A model generated the notes under the pieces. It did not search any database. It was not told the origin of the DNA and was given only the letters and a program-made list of their open reading frames with translations. Source: Polytrichum commune (taxonomy: Eukaryota; Streptophyta; Polytrichopsida; Polytrichales; Polytrichaceae). From it: DNA of 64,000 nt. Both the position numbers and the translations under genes were made by a program. Numbering within the stretch: the first letter of the stretch is position 1; each line of letters starts with the position of its first letter. Location: positions 48,315,554-48,379,553 of the forward strand of contig OX485803.1 of assembly GCA_950295325.1 (NCBI GenBank), written 5' to 3'. Positions 12,511 through 23,691 of the stretch are shown here, piece by piece.

Positions 12511-13318
12511 CGTGTTGTTATTCAAAGCTACGCAATGCTACAAATATTTAACAAGGATGTAATATTGAACTTTTGTTAGTAAAGATTGAACTCATGAGTA
12601 ACACATTATTGTACTATGTAACCTCCAAATAGTAGCACACACTAAATGGGATAATTAGTGTACACTTCTTACACTATTATTGTGGGTTGCATATTAGCAT
12701 GGGTAGAAATTACCGTGGCCCATTGTATTTTATGTGTGAGCTGAAAATTATGTTGCCTTACAAAACCAATGAAATATCAATTCAAATATATAAAATAATA
12801 CACTATTAATATAATGTTGGTATTTTTAGTACAATGCTATTAATATAATAATATCATTTTAAAGCACAATAATCCATGTTTATGCATAAAATATTGATAT
12901 AGTTATTCTGAACATATAATACTACAGCTTTAAAAAAATGTTGTGGGTCAAGAAATGTTACATTAACCAAAAATTATCATGTTATGACAAATTTATAGCG
13001 AGCCACCATATGAGGTGTAGAAGGTGTTGCTCTTCATCCCCAATTATGTGGGGAAGTATTAGGCAAGTTTAAATGGTGCCTTACAATTTTGTGTCCCAGA
13101 TTTGGTTCATTGCATGCTTCGAGCAATCTACAACATATCACACTTTAAGCTAGAGCATGCTCACTTGATCTCCAAACCAACATATGTAATCCCAATATCC
13201 AAAAAAATTGCCAAACATACAATTGCCCACACGTTACTCTTGAAGGTAAAGGACCATTTCCACACCATTGTATGACCCAATTTGCTGGCAAGAAGAGCCC
13301 CCTCCCCCCTCCCCAGGC
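12511..13318. other. AT-rich intergenic with family-F debris
   Basis: No gene. About 12640-12725 has family-F-like phrases (CACTAAATGGGATAATTAGTG). The rest is AT-rich and unassigned. Confidence 0.4.
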
Positions 13319-13518
13319 GGTCCGAGATGACCTTAAACTAAAGGATGATGGTGGAGGGATACCCAAATGTCAATGAAGATGTTGGCAGTTTGATTCCCGG
13401 CTATGAAATCTCCTCTCTACTTGACAAAATAATTTGCCAGGTGGTCAACTATCTCCTGTGTTTTGGCACTGGCATGTCAACCTTTTGTCTCAAGAAAAAG
13501 AAAAAAGAAAAAAAGCAC
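13319..13518 (+). mobile_element. tRNA-derived SINE, copy 1
   Basis: About 200 bp, collinear with the SINE at 41102-41286. It starts GGTCCGAGATGACCTTAAAC and has an A-box-like stretch around GATGATGGTGGAGGGA. A B-box-like GTTTGATTCC lies near 13393. It ends in an A-rich tail of AAAAG units near 13495-13518. It is diverged from the other copy throughout, so it is an older insertion. Target duplications are unclear because both flanks are C-rich. Confidence 0.7.
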
Positions 13519-13519
13519 C

Positions 13520-14249
13520 TCCCCCCACTTGAGAGATACAAAGATTGCAAAGCATATGCCCTCGTTGTTCAAATGATCCGCTCTTGCTTGGCACCAGCTT
13601 GGAGGTCCCTCCACCTTATCTTCAACAATGGCTCCAAAGGAACCAACCAAATGTGGAAAAACTTCGTACTAAGAGAGTAGACTATGCCACTCATATCTTC
13701 ATGTCTTGTAGGACCAAATTTTTGGCACACGACAACATAATATATATAGATATAAACTTATGGGATCATGTTGCGGCCCATGTCAAAAGCCATTGCCTCC
13801 ATAATCTCGGGCATAGACCACAAACAAAATAGTTGGAAACCAAGTGGGGAGTAATAAAACATTATTTCTCAAAGTTCAAGGAGTACATCTTTTGATTGAA
13901 GCACTGAATGAAATTGGGATGAATTATCATATCATCACACGCAAGGCCCTTGAGTTGTACTGCATCATTTATTGTATTACTATTACTTACCTCCAAGGAA
14001 CTCCATTGGGAACTTAGAGAACCCTATGGGAACCTTCAAAATCCCACACAAATGCACTCATATGATGGGATGAATAATGAACTCCTTCATCTTGCAAACA
14101 TTGATTTTTCATCCACCAAAATTTCAACTGTCAGTGGTTTTTTTTGGGTTGCCTGAGCAGTTTCGTAGACCATAAGATGGGGCTATGTGAATGGATGGCT
14201 TGGATGTGGTCTGCCCACAACCACACACCCTCCATTCACATTGTCTCGG
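13520..14249. other. Intergenic, nothing recognised
   Basis: Short open frames only, with no motif I can name. Confidence 0.35.
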
Positions 14250-14790
14250 TGACATGGATCACCTAGTCAATAGAATAATTTAGCTAAGTTATGAGTTAGT
14301 GAGGATTAGCTAACCAAAATGCTAGGACACTAATATCATTGACACCACCTAGTTAGAAAAATTAGCTAACAATTTGAATCAAATAGTTTAAACTAACTCA
14401 TATGATAGCTATTCAATTTCAGACATGCACCCTCCACTTACGCGTAATTAAATTTGACTAATTGTATAGAGGAGTTAAGGTTGACCAGCCAAAGTTTTAC
14501 TCAACTTGCCCAAGTTTTGAAAATGAAAAAATCATGAACATTATATTTTTGGGCCCACACCATTTGTGTTATGGTATTCATTATGAAACTAAATATGACC
14601 ATATACCTAAATTGAAGAGGTTTCATTATTCTGATTTTGTTATTAATGTAGTATTAATAAATTATAATGTATGGTAGTTGAGGATGATGTAAGAAATAGC
14701 GTGGTCCACCTTGCACCATAATGGAGAAGAGATGTGGAAAAAGAGAAGCATGCATTCAAGAAAAATAAATCAGGTTAATTATTGGTAAAA
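14250..14790. repeat. Diverged direct repeat, unit 1
   Basis: This block and the one at 15430-15975 are diverged direct copies. They share in order ATTAGCTAACAAT, GTTGACCA, CCAAGTTTTGAA, GGCCCACACCATTT, AGGATGATGTA and ATGGTGAAGA/ATGGAGAAGA phrases. Separation is about 1.18 kb, with a family F element between them. It may be an old segmental or element duplication. No coding capacity. Confidence 0.6.
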
Positions 14791-14995
14791 CATATTTCAG
14801 CATTAGGGGTTTGGATGAATTAATACTTCTTCACAAAAACAAAGTCCAAAAGTTAGCTAACTTCTAGTTTGATATCTTTTATTTGGACCTAGAACTTAAC
14901 TAAGTGGTGTGGGTGTAAGGTTAATTAGCTTACATATAGGTTAGCTACGTCACATGGTAGCCAAATCTCTTCACTGGAGGTGTGGGCACAATATA

Positions 14996-15350
14996 ACTAC
15001 ACTAAATAGTCCTATAAATGTGGACCACGATAAATTTCTAGAGCCCCGGCTAGTTTTCATAATATGAATTAATGTGGGCCACATTACTCAACCCACGCTA
15101 AATCTCTAAAAGAGAATCAATGTGGGCTACATTGATTTTTTTTTCTATAAAATTAATGTGGGTGGTTGTTTTATTTTGTGCTACTTTGTCCTATGAATAA
15201 TATTTAATATGTTGGTCGGATGTGTTCATGAAGGGTTTAGGGAAGACTTGGACCCACATTAATTCCACCTTGATAAGATTATTAGTGTCACCCACGTTAA
15301 TTATTTCCATGCTAAAATTCCACCCACACTAATAGGATAATTTAGTGTAG
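14996..15350. repeat. Family F TIR repeat, copy 2
   Basis: About 355 bp bounded by ACTACACTAAATAGTCC and its imperfect complement at 15330-15350. In reverse orientation it matches the first part of 11852-12510, including GACCAACAxATTA and TAGGACAAA. Non-coding. Confidence 0.6.
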
Positions 15351-15429
15351 TTCAATGAGTGTTTATTTGCTCTAACCAAACCCTTGATTGGAAATGCGGG
15401 TGGATAATTAGGGTCCACATGCTCCACCT

Positions 15430-15975
15430 AATTAAGAGAGTTAGCTACTTTATGAGTTACTGAAGAATAGCTAATCATAATGCTAGTTAGATAAATTCAT
15501 GGTTGAATGGCCTACAACATCTAGTTAGGAGAATTAGCTAACAATATGAGTTAGTGAGAATCAACTAACTCACATGTTAGCTAATTTATCTCACACCATG
15601 CATCCCGGTTATGACCAACTAAAGGTTGACCAATTTACAAGAGAAGTTGAGGTTGACGACCAAATTTGTATTCAATTTGTCCAAGTTTTGAACAACACAC
15701 TAATTATGAACATGTTGAGGGTTGCGGCCCACACCATTTTTGTTTTATAATAATAGTATATATGTAATAATATAATTACACTCGACTACTATGTATCTAA
15801 ATTTGTACATTGAAATGATAATATAATATTGCTTCTATAAAATAATCTTGTTCTAAAATTTAGCATGTATGCTAATTAGGATGATGTAGGAAACAATGTG
15901 GTCCACATCATAGCTGAATGGTGAAGAAATGGTGAAAAATGTTTTGGCATTTGAAGAAAATTGAGTTGGGTTAGG
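15430..15975. repeat. Diverged direct repeat, unit 2
   Basis: Partner of 14250-14790 with the same order of conserved phrases. The two are diverged enough that the duplication is old. Confidence 0.6.
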
Positions 15976-17083
15976 GACTTCGGGTATAAGGGTTTCTCTC
16001 CTCTCCATACTAGGTCTAGATTCGGAGTTGGGCTAGGAGAGTGATAATTGTTGATGATTCAAAAGATTGGGTAATAATCTCTTGAATCTTGCGATTGATA
16101 GAGGGATTGCACTTGTTGAGATGAATCTCACAACTTAGGTTAAATCTTGAATGGTGTGATGGGAGGGATGTGTTGAGGGCATGGTTGAGTTGGTGGATTT
16201 GCCATGGGGCAAACAAGTCCATTTGGTTTGTAGATTTGAATGAAGATCCAACGAAGGAGAATGATGTGGATGACTAGCCAACACCAATGGTCAAGCTTCC
16301 TCAAGCCCGTGAGTATGGCCGATTATAGTGGAGCATTCTTCGGAGTTTTTAGTTGCATATGGGACGAATATGCAACCTTTTATGAGTAAATTGAACAAGA
16401 TGTCAATTTCCAACATCAACAAACATCATCATAAGAAAATACATTTTTGCTTTTGTAAATTGATTGATGTTCCACTAGAAAATGTAGTGTGATATAAGAC
16501 ATGGTCCCATTTAATGCTTTAATATTAAAGAATTGGATAATTTTAGAACACTAAGAATTGATTTTGATAATAAATAAGACATATGTATTCAAGAATATTC
16601 ATCTAATATACATAATGTCCCTAAAAAATTTGCATTATTTTATAGTCCCCCCTAAAATACTCCTTTATCTTGGTCGTTCTATACCTTTACCCAAGATTGA
16701 CCACCCCCCCCCCCCACACACACACACACATAGCGTCATGCCAACAAGATCACAAGTGGCACGGTGTACCACATGCCTTGATACGATTCATACACTAGTG
16801 AAGGTGGTGAGTGTTACAACAATAAGTGTTAAAATCACATATATGTTAAAGGAAAATTGTGTTCCTTGAAAAAATTCAAAAATACACTAATCAGTGTGAA
16901 TTATCAATTGTTAAGAGAATTTATAAAAATCATGCTCCCCTATTCAATTAATTCACCGCGAGATAAATGTTAACTTGGATGAAAGTGAGGCTATTACATT
17001 TTATAACTTGGATGAAAATGAATGTTGTGGTTGGCATTATGTACAAATCATGTTGTGGTTGGCATTTACATTATTGTATATAG
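15976..17083. other. Intergenic with C-run and (CA)n
   Basis: No supported gene. A poly-C run followed by (CA)n lies at about 16694-16730. From about 16800 on, AAGTGTTA phrases recur, as in the pogo-type elements here, so this may already belong to the relic that ends at 17650. Confidence 0.4.
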
Positions 17084-17650
17084 TTGGAACAATTGGTAAT
17101 GGTATTTGCAGAGAGTGAAATCGGACCCACTATGAATGCACATGAATTGGAACTCGATCTAAACAATCCCTACATATCTATCAAGGAGGAAATTGTAGGT
17201 ATGCTTGATGAAAGAGATGATGTAGTTGACAGTAAAACCATTGAAGAAGTCAACAATATGCAACTTGGTGATGTGGTGGTAGATAGACTAGGAATTGGAG
17301 ATGCTTAAAGTGCATTAGTGACCTTGAAACAAGACCTACTAATGTTACACTTTTCATCTAGAGCATTCAAACACTTCAAAAGGAAATAGGATCTAGACAT
17401 GCACAAGAATCTCATCAAACTATTTAGATTTGTTCTTCCATTACGCTTAGATATATGATGACATTCATATCTTATGCATTTTCATCCTTTATTTATATAA
17501 ATGATTTAAAAAAAACTACAAAATCACTTAAGTATTATTTATGTAAGTGTTACAAATTTTCTATGTTACCACCGATAAGTGTTAACACCGCATAAGTGTT
17601 ACAAGTTTCCTTGCTCTGTAGTGTTAAAAACATATATCGAGGGTGGACTA
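17084..17650 (+). pseudogene. Possible pogo-type transposase C-terminus and 3' end
   Basis: An open stretch of 74 codons from 17084 continues in the same frame through a TAA at 17306 and a TAG to about 17455. It is acidic and then basic, which fits the C-terminal tail of pogo/Tigger DDE proteins, but no catalytic motif is present. Downstream come several AAGTGTTA phrases and then GAGGGTGGACT at 17640-17650, which matches the terminal repeat of the pogo-type MITE at 23692-24478. I infer the decayed 3' end of a related, once-coding element. The protein part alone would not support this. Confidence 0.35.
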
Positions 17651-17687
17651 TAAGATTTGAAGATTATTAAAATGTACAATTAGTTTT

Positions 17688-18246
17688 TAACTACACTAAA
17701 TATGATATTTAGTGTCATATGATATTGAATGTCACTTTGATAACTTTTTGGATGACAATTATGATTAAGTGAACAAATATTGACATGGATGATGGATGAG
17801 TTCATCTATTGGCCAAAACCCTGCCTTCTTTTGTCAGCAACTTGTGATGAAATATTGTCATGGATGATGAAATTTGGATGAAAAATCACTTGGTAAGTGA
17901 CAGTACAGTAGAACCCCTCTTAATCAATGGCATTGGACCTGGATATTTTTCTTAATTAAGAGGGGATTATTAAAAGAGAGAAGCTCTAATATTTGGCCTA
18001 GTCCCAACTTGGAACCATAGATTTTCATTAATTCAAAGGGGTTATTAATTGACATGGGATTAGTTAAGAAGGATTTTACTGTAATTGCAACATTGTAAAT
18101 CTATTAACCCAAATTTGTTTTTACAAGGAATGACAAATTATGTTGGGTTCATATTTAGTGTTGGTAACACTAAACCGCGATTTACAATTAGTATTGAGCG
18201 AAACAATTAGAACTGGTGAGACTAAAAATCATATTTAGTGTAGTTT
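17688..18246. repeat. Family F TIR repeat, copy 3
   Basis: Bounded by AACTACACTAAATATGAT and its complement at 18229-18246. The inner right arm also matches a fragment at about 46030-46125. It contains the pogo-type MITE at 17906-18081, which inserted later. Confidence 0.6.
17906..18081. mobile_element. Emigrant-like (pogo/Tc1-mariner) MITE
   Basis: 176-bp element starting CAGTAGAACCCCTCTTAAT and ending with its imperfect complement, with TA on both sides (17904-17905 and 18082-18083). The terminal CAGTARAACC resembles the plant Emigrant/pogo-like MITE terminus known from established families. Non-coding, nested in family F copy 3. Confidence 0.7.
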
Positions 18247-18307
18247 GTAGACTGCTCTTTGTTTTACCACCACAAAAACACTTATTAGTATCTTAGCTTT
18301 GCTTGTG

Positions 18308-18553
18308 GGCCGGGGATTCGTGGCACTCAAGTAAAATCATCCGTGCGGATGAAAAAAACACAAGAATCATCTAAATGGTTATTTTTGGGCAATTTGATTC
18401 CGGAAATAGAGTCAAAGGCCCCAAATTAGTCTAGTGACGTCACATTCGAATGAATCGGCCCTCAACCCCATAGGGGGGCTTTTTTTATTGGAGCCACTTC
18501 ATCCACGATATCTTGGATGGATGATTTTACTTGAGTGCCACGAATCCCCAGCC
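18308..18553. mobile_element. MITE with 9-10-bp TSD, GGCCGGGGATTC family, copy 1
   Basis: 246-bp element with about 40-bp inverted ends starting GGCCGGGGATTCGTGGCAC. Direct repeat TTTGCTTGTG occurs on both sides (18298-18307 and 18554-18563). The duplication length suggests a Mutator-type transposase (9 bp plus one chance match). Related by its ends to 54835-55060. Confidence 0.75.
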
Positions 18554-18563
18554 TTTGCTTGTG

Positions 18564-19043
18564 TATATTATACTATATGCCCATCGTAGTAGATGGCATA
18601 GTACGTCTGTGGGTGCATATATAGGTCACTAGGAAGGTTGCAAAATACTTGAACATTCAATTCAGAATTTTAAATGATTACACTCACATGTTGAGTACAC
18701 TTAATGAAAAACTAAATTATTGAAACATTAAAATCAAATGTCTTAAATACAAAAAGCTAACAAAAATGAAATTTGGTATCACTCACGATGAAATAAAGCA
18801 TTGTTGAGTATAATTTATCATGTAGAAGATGAGAGTAAAGTAAAAGAAAAATTTAACATCACAATTCTTTTTAAAAATGAGTTTTTAAGAAGAAAAAAAG
18901 ACCAACCACCATAACCCCTAGCCCATAGCCCATATCTACCAACCACTTGGTGCCTTGATACACACACATGTCCCTCCCAATGTTGTTGGACAGTTGGTGC
19001 ACTCCTAGGGCCTTGCATAACCTTATTAGCAGTGTGTGTTCGT
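18564..19043. other. Intergenic, nothing recognised
   Basis: AT-rich sequence without motifs. Confidence 0.4.
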
Positions 19044-19152
19044 TCATGTGGGTCCCAAGAATATAATTATGGGATGCTGCAACTAGTGGAAATTTAGTCA
19101 CAATATGCACAAGCTGCAACATCCCATGGTTATATTCTTGGGGTCCACATGA
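19044..19152. repeat. 109-nt imperfect hairpin
   Basis: Arms of about 38 bp (19044-19084 and 19112-19152) pair with only a few mismatches around CCCAAGAATATAA, leaving a loop of about 25 nt. The geometry fits either a tiny MITE or a plant microRNA precursor. Which of these it is cannot be told from sequence alone. Confidence 0.55.
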
Positions 19153-19730
19153 AGAAATGCACAATGCTTAATAATGGCATGCATAGCTTCTCAAGCTTGA
19201 CTGATCTTAATTTGCTTCAAGCTTTCCAACAATCCATTAGCTAGCCCACTCTTATTCCTCATGGTTTCGTCCTTACTTGGAGTTCTAATCAACATTTTAT
19301 TCTCCTCCTTACAAGCCAACATTAAAATCATGTAAGAAACTTGTCGAACTCCATTGATTATCCCAATTAGTGTGTGTGGTACAAATTCTTGAAGCTCGCA
19401 CTATTTTGCCAAGTCTCAAGTTTAGTGAGGACTTAATTTTTTTGATGAGTGATACTAAATTCATGAATATATGCTCATCTACCATAAATTTCAAGAAAAT
19501 GAGTGTGTGCTCTAAGATGTTTGTAGAATGATTATATATAGAGAGATAAGTAGATAGATAGATATGCAAAAGTGAACAATGCCAATACTTTGTGAATAGT
19601 GTTGATATCAATAATATTTTCATTGAATAATGTTGGGATGAACAATGCTTCCTAGATCTTCGGTGGCACTAATGTTAGAGTGTGAAGAAATATAGTATCA
19701 CCCTCACTATTCCCACACCTATTATTAACC
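19153..19730. other. Intergenic, nothing recognised
   Basis: No gene or repeat partner identified. A short (TAGA)n-like run lies near 19545-19565. Confidence 0.35.
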
Positions 19731-20089
19731 GCTCAGGCTAGATCACATCTTCATCCAACTAGGCCTTGCCCCTCCCAGGCCTCCTTCACTGCCCGGTCTT
19801 CTTGCCCACACATGCGTGCGAACTCTTCCCCATTGGGAACCAACGTGACAAAACCCGGTCACTTAAGCCATTAAGCTCCTTTTGGCATGTGAAGGAACTT
19901 CATCAATTAACTTGGGAATAATGAAAGTGATGCCACGTAACCTTGAATATATGTAATTTTGACCGGGTATTGTCACATTAGTTCCCAACAAGGAGTTCCC
20001 ACGTAGGTGCAAGTAAAAAGACCGGGCAATGAAGGAGGTGAGGGAAAGACGGCACCCAGCCGAATGAAGATGTGATCTAGCCCGGGGCC
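19731..20089. mobile_element. Foldback DNA element with 8-bp TSD
   Basis: 359-bp element in which the outer 125 bp or so on each side are inverted copies. The ends contain GGCTAGATCACATCTTCAT and CGGTC phrases in both arms. TATTAACC is duplicated at 19723-19730 and 20090-20097. Eight bases suggests hAT; a ninth base differs by one, so Mutator is also possible. Non-coding. Confidence 0.7.
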
Positions 20090-20097
20090 TATTAACC

Positions 20098-20285
20098 CTC
20101 CCTCGGTAATTGGGATAACCAATGTAGTAGAAAATGGTGATAATTTGTTTTTTTAATCTTAATGTGGAACGATATCCAACTACGACTTTATCCAAATTTC
20201 AAATACAAAGCACAATAAATGCCAATGCCATAAAGAAAGAACCGAGAACCAAGAAGACGAGCCCTCGTTGGAGGGGAGTCGGGGG
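20098..20285 (-). mobile_element. LINE 3' tail (remnant D)
   Basis: Read on the minus strand, the stretch from about 20285 to 20205 parallels the 3' end of LINE remnant C at about 36235-36165 (shared phrases around GGGCxxGTCTTCTTxGGTTCT and GGCATTGG). I take it as the 3' end of another L1-type copy. The Mutator-type element at 20295-21384 would then sit inside it, with the LINE resuming at about 21394. No coding part is visible. Confidence 0.45.
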
Positions 20286-20294
20286 CCCCAAGCT

Positions 20295-21384
20295 GGGGAA
20301 GGCTAAATCCCCTGTAGTAATGCACAGCTGGCTCGCGCGTGGCCACCATGGCACGTGGGCCCCGCGGCGGTGCCTAGCCCATTTTACCCCCTAGGATAAC
20401 AAATACGGCGGTACCTCGCTAACGCCCGGGACACTGCGTAGTGTCCCGAACCCCAGTTGCCAGAACACTGCAACGTCGAAACACTAATGTGTGTGGGCAT
20501 GGCCGCTTGACTACAAATCCCATATTGAGTGCACTTCACCTTCAAGGTCTAAAATCCAATATATATCTACACTTCCAATTCATAAATAAGCAATTGATTG
20601 GGATTTCATTCCGGAAGTGAAACCATCAATGGAGCACATAATTAACTTGGAGGTCAAAAACATTACAAAATCCTCATTAGCATTGAGGTTATAATTTTTG
20701 GGAGAAGGCTAAATCCCATGTAGTAACACACAACTGGCTCACGTGTGGCCTAGCCCATTTGACCCCCCAAGGGTAACAAATACGGTGGTAACTCGCTGAC
20801 GCCCGGAACATTATGCAGTGCCTCGAACCCTAGACGCCAGAACACTGCAACGCCGGAACACTGCAACATCGAAACATTGCAACGCCGAAACACTAATGTG
20901 TGTGGGCATGGTTGGACATGGTTGCTTGACTACAAATCCCATATTGAGTGCCCTTCACCTTCAAGGTCTAAATCCAATATATATGTGCACTTCCAATTAG
21001 TAAATAAGCAATTGATTGGGATTTCATTCCCGAAGTGAAACCATCAACGAAGCACGTAAATAATTTGGAGGTCAAAAATGTTACAAAATCCTCAGTAATA
21101 TTGAGGATATAATTTTTGTGACTTATGATTTGAAATTGTCTTTGTCTTTCTAAAATGACACTTAAATTAGTATGTTGATTTTATATGTATATTTTATGAT
21201 ATTTTAGGTAATGCCGTGGCAACTGGGGTTCGGGACACTACGCAGTGTCCAGGGCGTTAGCGAGGTACCGCCGTATTTGTTATCCTAGGGGGTAAAATGG
21301 GCTAGGCACCGCTGCGGGGCCCACGTGCCATGGTGGCCACGCGCGAGCCAGCTGTGCATTACTACAGGGGATTTAGCCTTCCCC
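20295..21384. mobile_element. Mutator-type element with perfect 9-bp TSD and internal tandem repeat
   Basis: 1,090-bp non-autonomous element. It starts GGGGAAGGCTAAATCCCC and ends with the complement. The terminal inverted repeats are about 175 bp long (20295-20470 and 21208-21384) and nearly identical, so the insertion is young. CCCCAAGCT is duplicated exactly at 20286-20294 and 21385-21393. Nine-bp duplications with long TIRs are the Mutator pattern. The interior is not unique: 20295-20700 and about 20703-21120 are direct copies of one another, the second having lost part of the TIR sequence and gained extra copies of an AACACTGCAACG-type unit. No transposase is encoded. Confidence 0.85.
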
Positions 21385-21490
21385 CCCCAAGCTTGGCACA
21401 CCATTCAGTTTCACATAAGTTCCATGTTCCAAGGGAGGCAGTTAAGTACTTCAAGTGTTGAGCTTGGTCATTTGCAAGCTAAGGACTAAT

Positions 21491-22004
21491 ACTTCCTTCC
21501 CACCTGACTTTACCAAATAACCAAAGTGTTTCCTAAAAAAACAGGTAAAGCTCCCTCAGTTATAGCGGAGGCATCCAACTATCCCAATGCACCTACAAGA
21601 ACTTGCTCCGGAGATTTTCAAGTAGGTTTTAGTTAAGTAGCTCTCACACATGTTCATTGTTTTACCTACCAAGCAATGAATGTTGGTCATCCCCAAATGC
21701 CTCATTACTCACCTATCTTATAACCATCGGTTTTTGTTAATGAAGCGCTTCGTGCCCTCATAGCTGGGACTGAAAAGCAACCAATCACAAGGGCGGGAGG
21801 CGACACTTTTAAAGGTCCTACATTCTTGCCTCATGTTTAGGTACCGATGGGAGGGTCAGTGCTTGAGGCTTAAAACCTCCGCTTTTAAGCCATGCCACAT
21901 CAATTGCCAATTAGGCTCGGCACTAGATAATGTCAACGGTGTGAAGGCCAGGTTGTTAGAACCAACTTTTAGTCTTAGCTAAAGTCAGGTGGGAAGGGGG
22001 CATA
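21491..22004. repeat. Inverted repeat pair, about 20 bp
   Basis: CCTTCCCACCTGACTTTA at about 21495-21512 has its complement at about 21985-22003. The 470 bp between show no coding sequence. These may be the ends of a small DNA element; the target duplication was not resolved. Confidence 0.4.
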
Positions 22005-22849
22005 AGCAATGCTCGAGATTGAAGCCCTCACATGAGTTTCATTTTGAAGGGCTCTCAAATTTCAACTCTTCAGTTGAAGGGCTCGTTCAAATCCAAGACG
22101 TCAATCTAAGAATATAGAAATGGAATACAAAACTCATATTAAACTTGTGCATGAATAATATGATACATGTTTCTAGTATAATGTGAAGAATTAAGAATCA
22201 ACCATCGAACTACACTTCGTGTACTGACAATGCCCAACGCTTGTTGGTTCTTGTGGTGGGCAAATTATATTGAGGACTTTAAGTGATGTCTTCATTTCCA
22301 ATTTGGGGTTGCGTTTTAAAGGGTTGTTTTGAGAAAGGTATATACATATTTTGAAAAGCCAAATCGCATTTGTTCAATATTGAAGACTTCAATCTTGAAC
22401 ACTGGGACTAAGCTTTACTTATTATGTGTTCATTCGCATCTTATCTAAACTCTTTCCAGCTTCTTGACTCCAATATGGACGAATTTAATAAGCTTTCCTG
22501 ACTTGGACATTCTACAAATCTTCGTCCTGCCATTGGCTTTTGGAGGGGAATTTTTGGGAGTCGATGTGGAGTACCACAAAAGGCTGCTCAATAAAGACAT
22601 GAATGACTCACACTGGTAAGCTCAAGTTGTTGATATATGTGTATGAAATCCAAAATCAATTGTTGTTTGTCATCAAATAGTTTCCAAATCTTGGGTCTGA
22701 ACCACAAAACATTATTCACCTGCTATTATTAAGCGTTCTAATAATATTGGTGCAATGCTTCACTCGTGATTATTAGGTTGAATTTGTTGGTAAGAGAGAA
22801 TAACCATGGTATAGTTTTGAGTAGAATGTGGTTTATTCCCTGCCCGGCT
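22005..22849. other. Intergenic, nothing recognised
   Basis: No gene motif or clear repeat partner was found. Confidence 0.35.
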
Positions 22850-23345
22850 TAATGTACACTACACCGTTTATGGTATTCAGTGTCACTTACCCTATTTTGT
22901 GGTGTATGCTAGGTTACACTGATGATATACAACTTCACCATAAGTGTCACCTCATGCCACTTGGCGTTCAAGTGCACTTACTAATATCTTGGCATGAGTA
23001 TGTTCAATATTGTTATGAGGTGCATGCATGTGTTACACAATTGTTTACAAGCTGACTAAAGTGTACACGAATGACACCTGCCATTAGTATGCTCAAAAAT
23101 ATCTTCCTCTTGCATATTAAAATGTGAACACATGACACTTGCCATTAGTAAGCTCAAAATTATTTCCCCTTACATAGTAAAACTCAAGACTATCATCTAA
23201 AGTATCTCAATGTGCTACTTTAAATGTCATAATGTAGATGGTATTTCACTCGAAGAAGTTACTTTCATTGACGAATGCAATCATGTTGGCAATCAATGAG
23301 TGTGACACTTTGAGACCTCTAGGCATCTAGTTTAGACCATGCACA
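22850..23345. repeat. Dispersed repeat G, copy 1
   Basis: About 490 bp that match 59692-60225 collinearly, sharing ATATCTTGGCATGAGTATG, GCCATTAGTATGCTCAA and GACCTCTAG phrases. The left end has AATGTACACTACACCGTTT, which recurs inverted at 60229-60262 beyond copy 2. This suggests TIRs. Non-coding. Confidence 0.65.
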
Positions 23346-23691
23346 TAATGTTATGCATGCATCATAACTCATATTAAAAAAAAATGAATTTTGAAAATTC
23401 TCAAGTGTATGCATATCACTCAAGTGTTGACAAAGACTAGCGTTCTTTGACCCTTTTTTCTTTTTCTTTTCTCTCTCTCTCTCTCTACTGAAAGAGAGAA
23501 GGCCAAAAAGCTAGCTATAAGTATGCATGCATTTCCCTAAGAAATTTAAAGATCGGCTCAAGATATGGTATCTCCTTAGATGCATGCATCACTCTCCAAA
23601 CCATTTGGATTGAATGGAATGACACAATGTTTAACTAAACTCAATGGGTTGTAAACAAGGTCAAGAACCACATTTAAGATGAGTGCATCTA

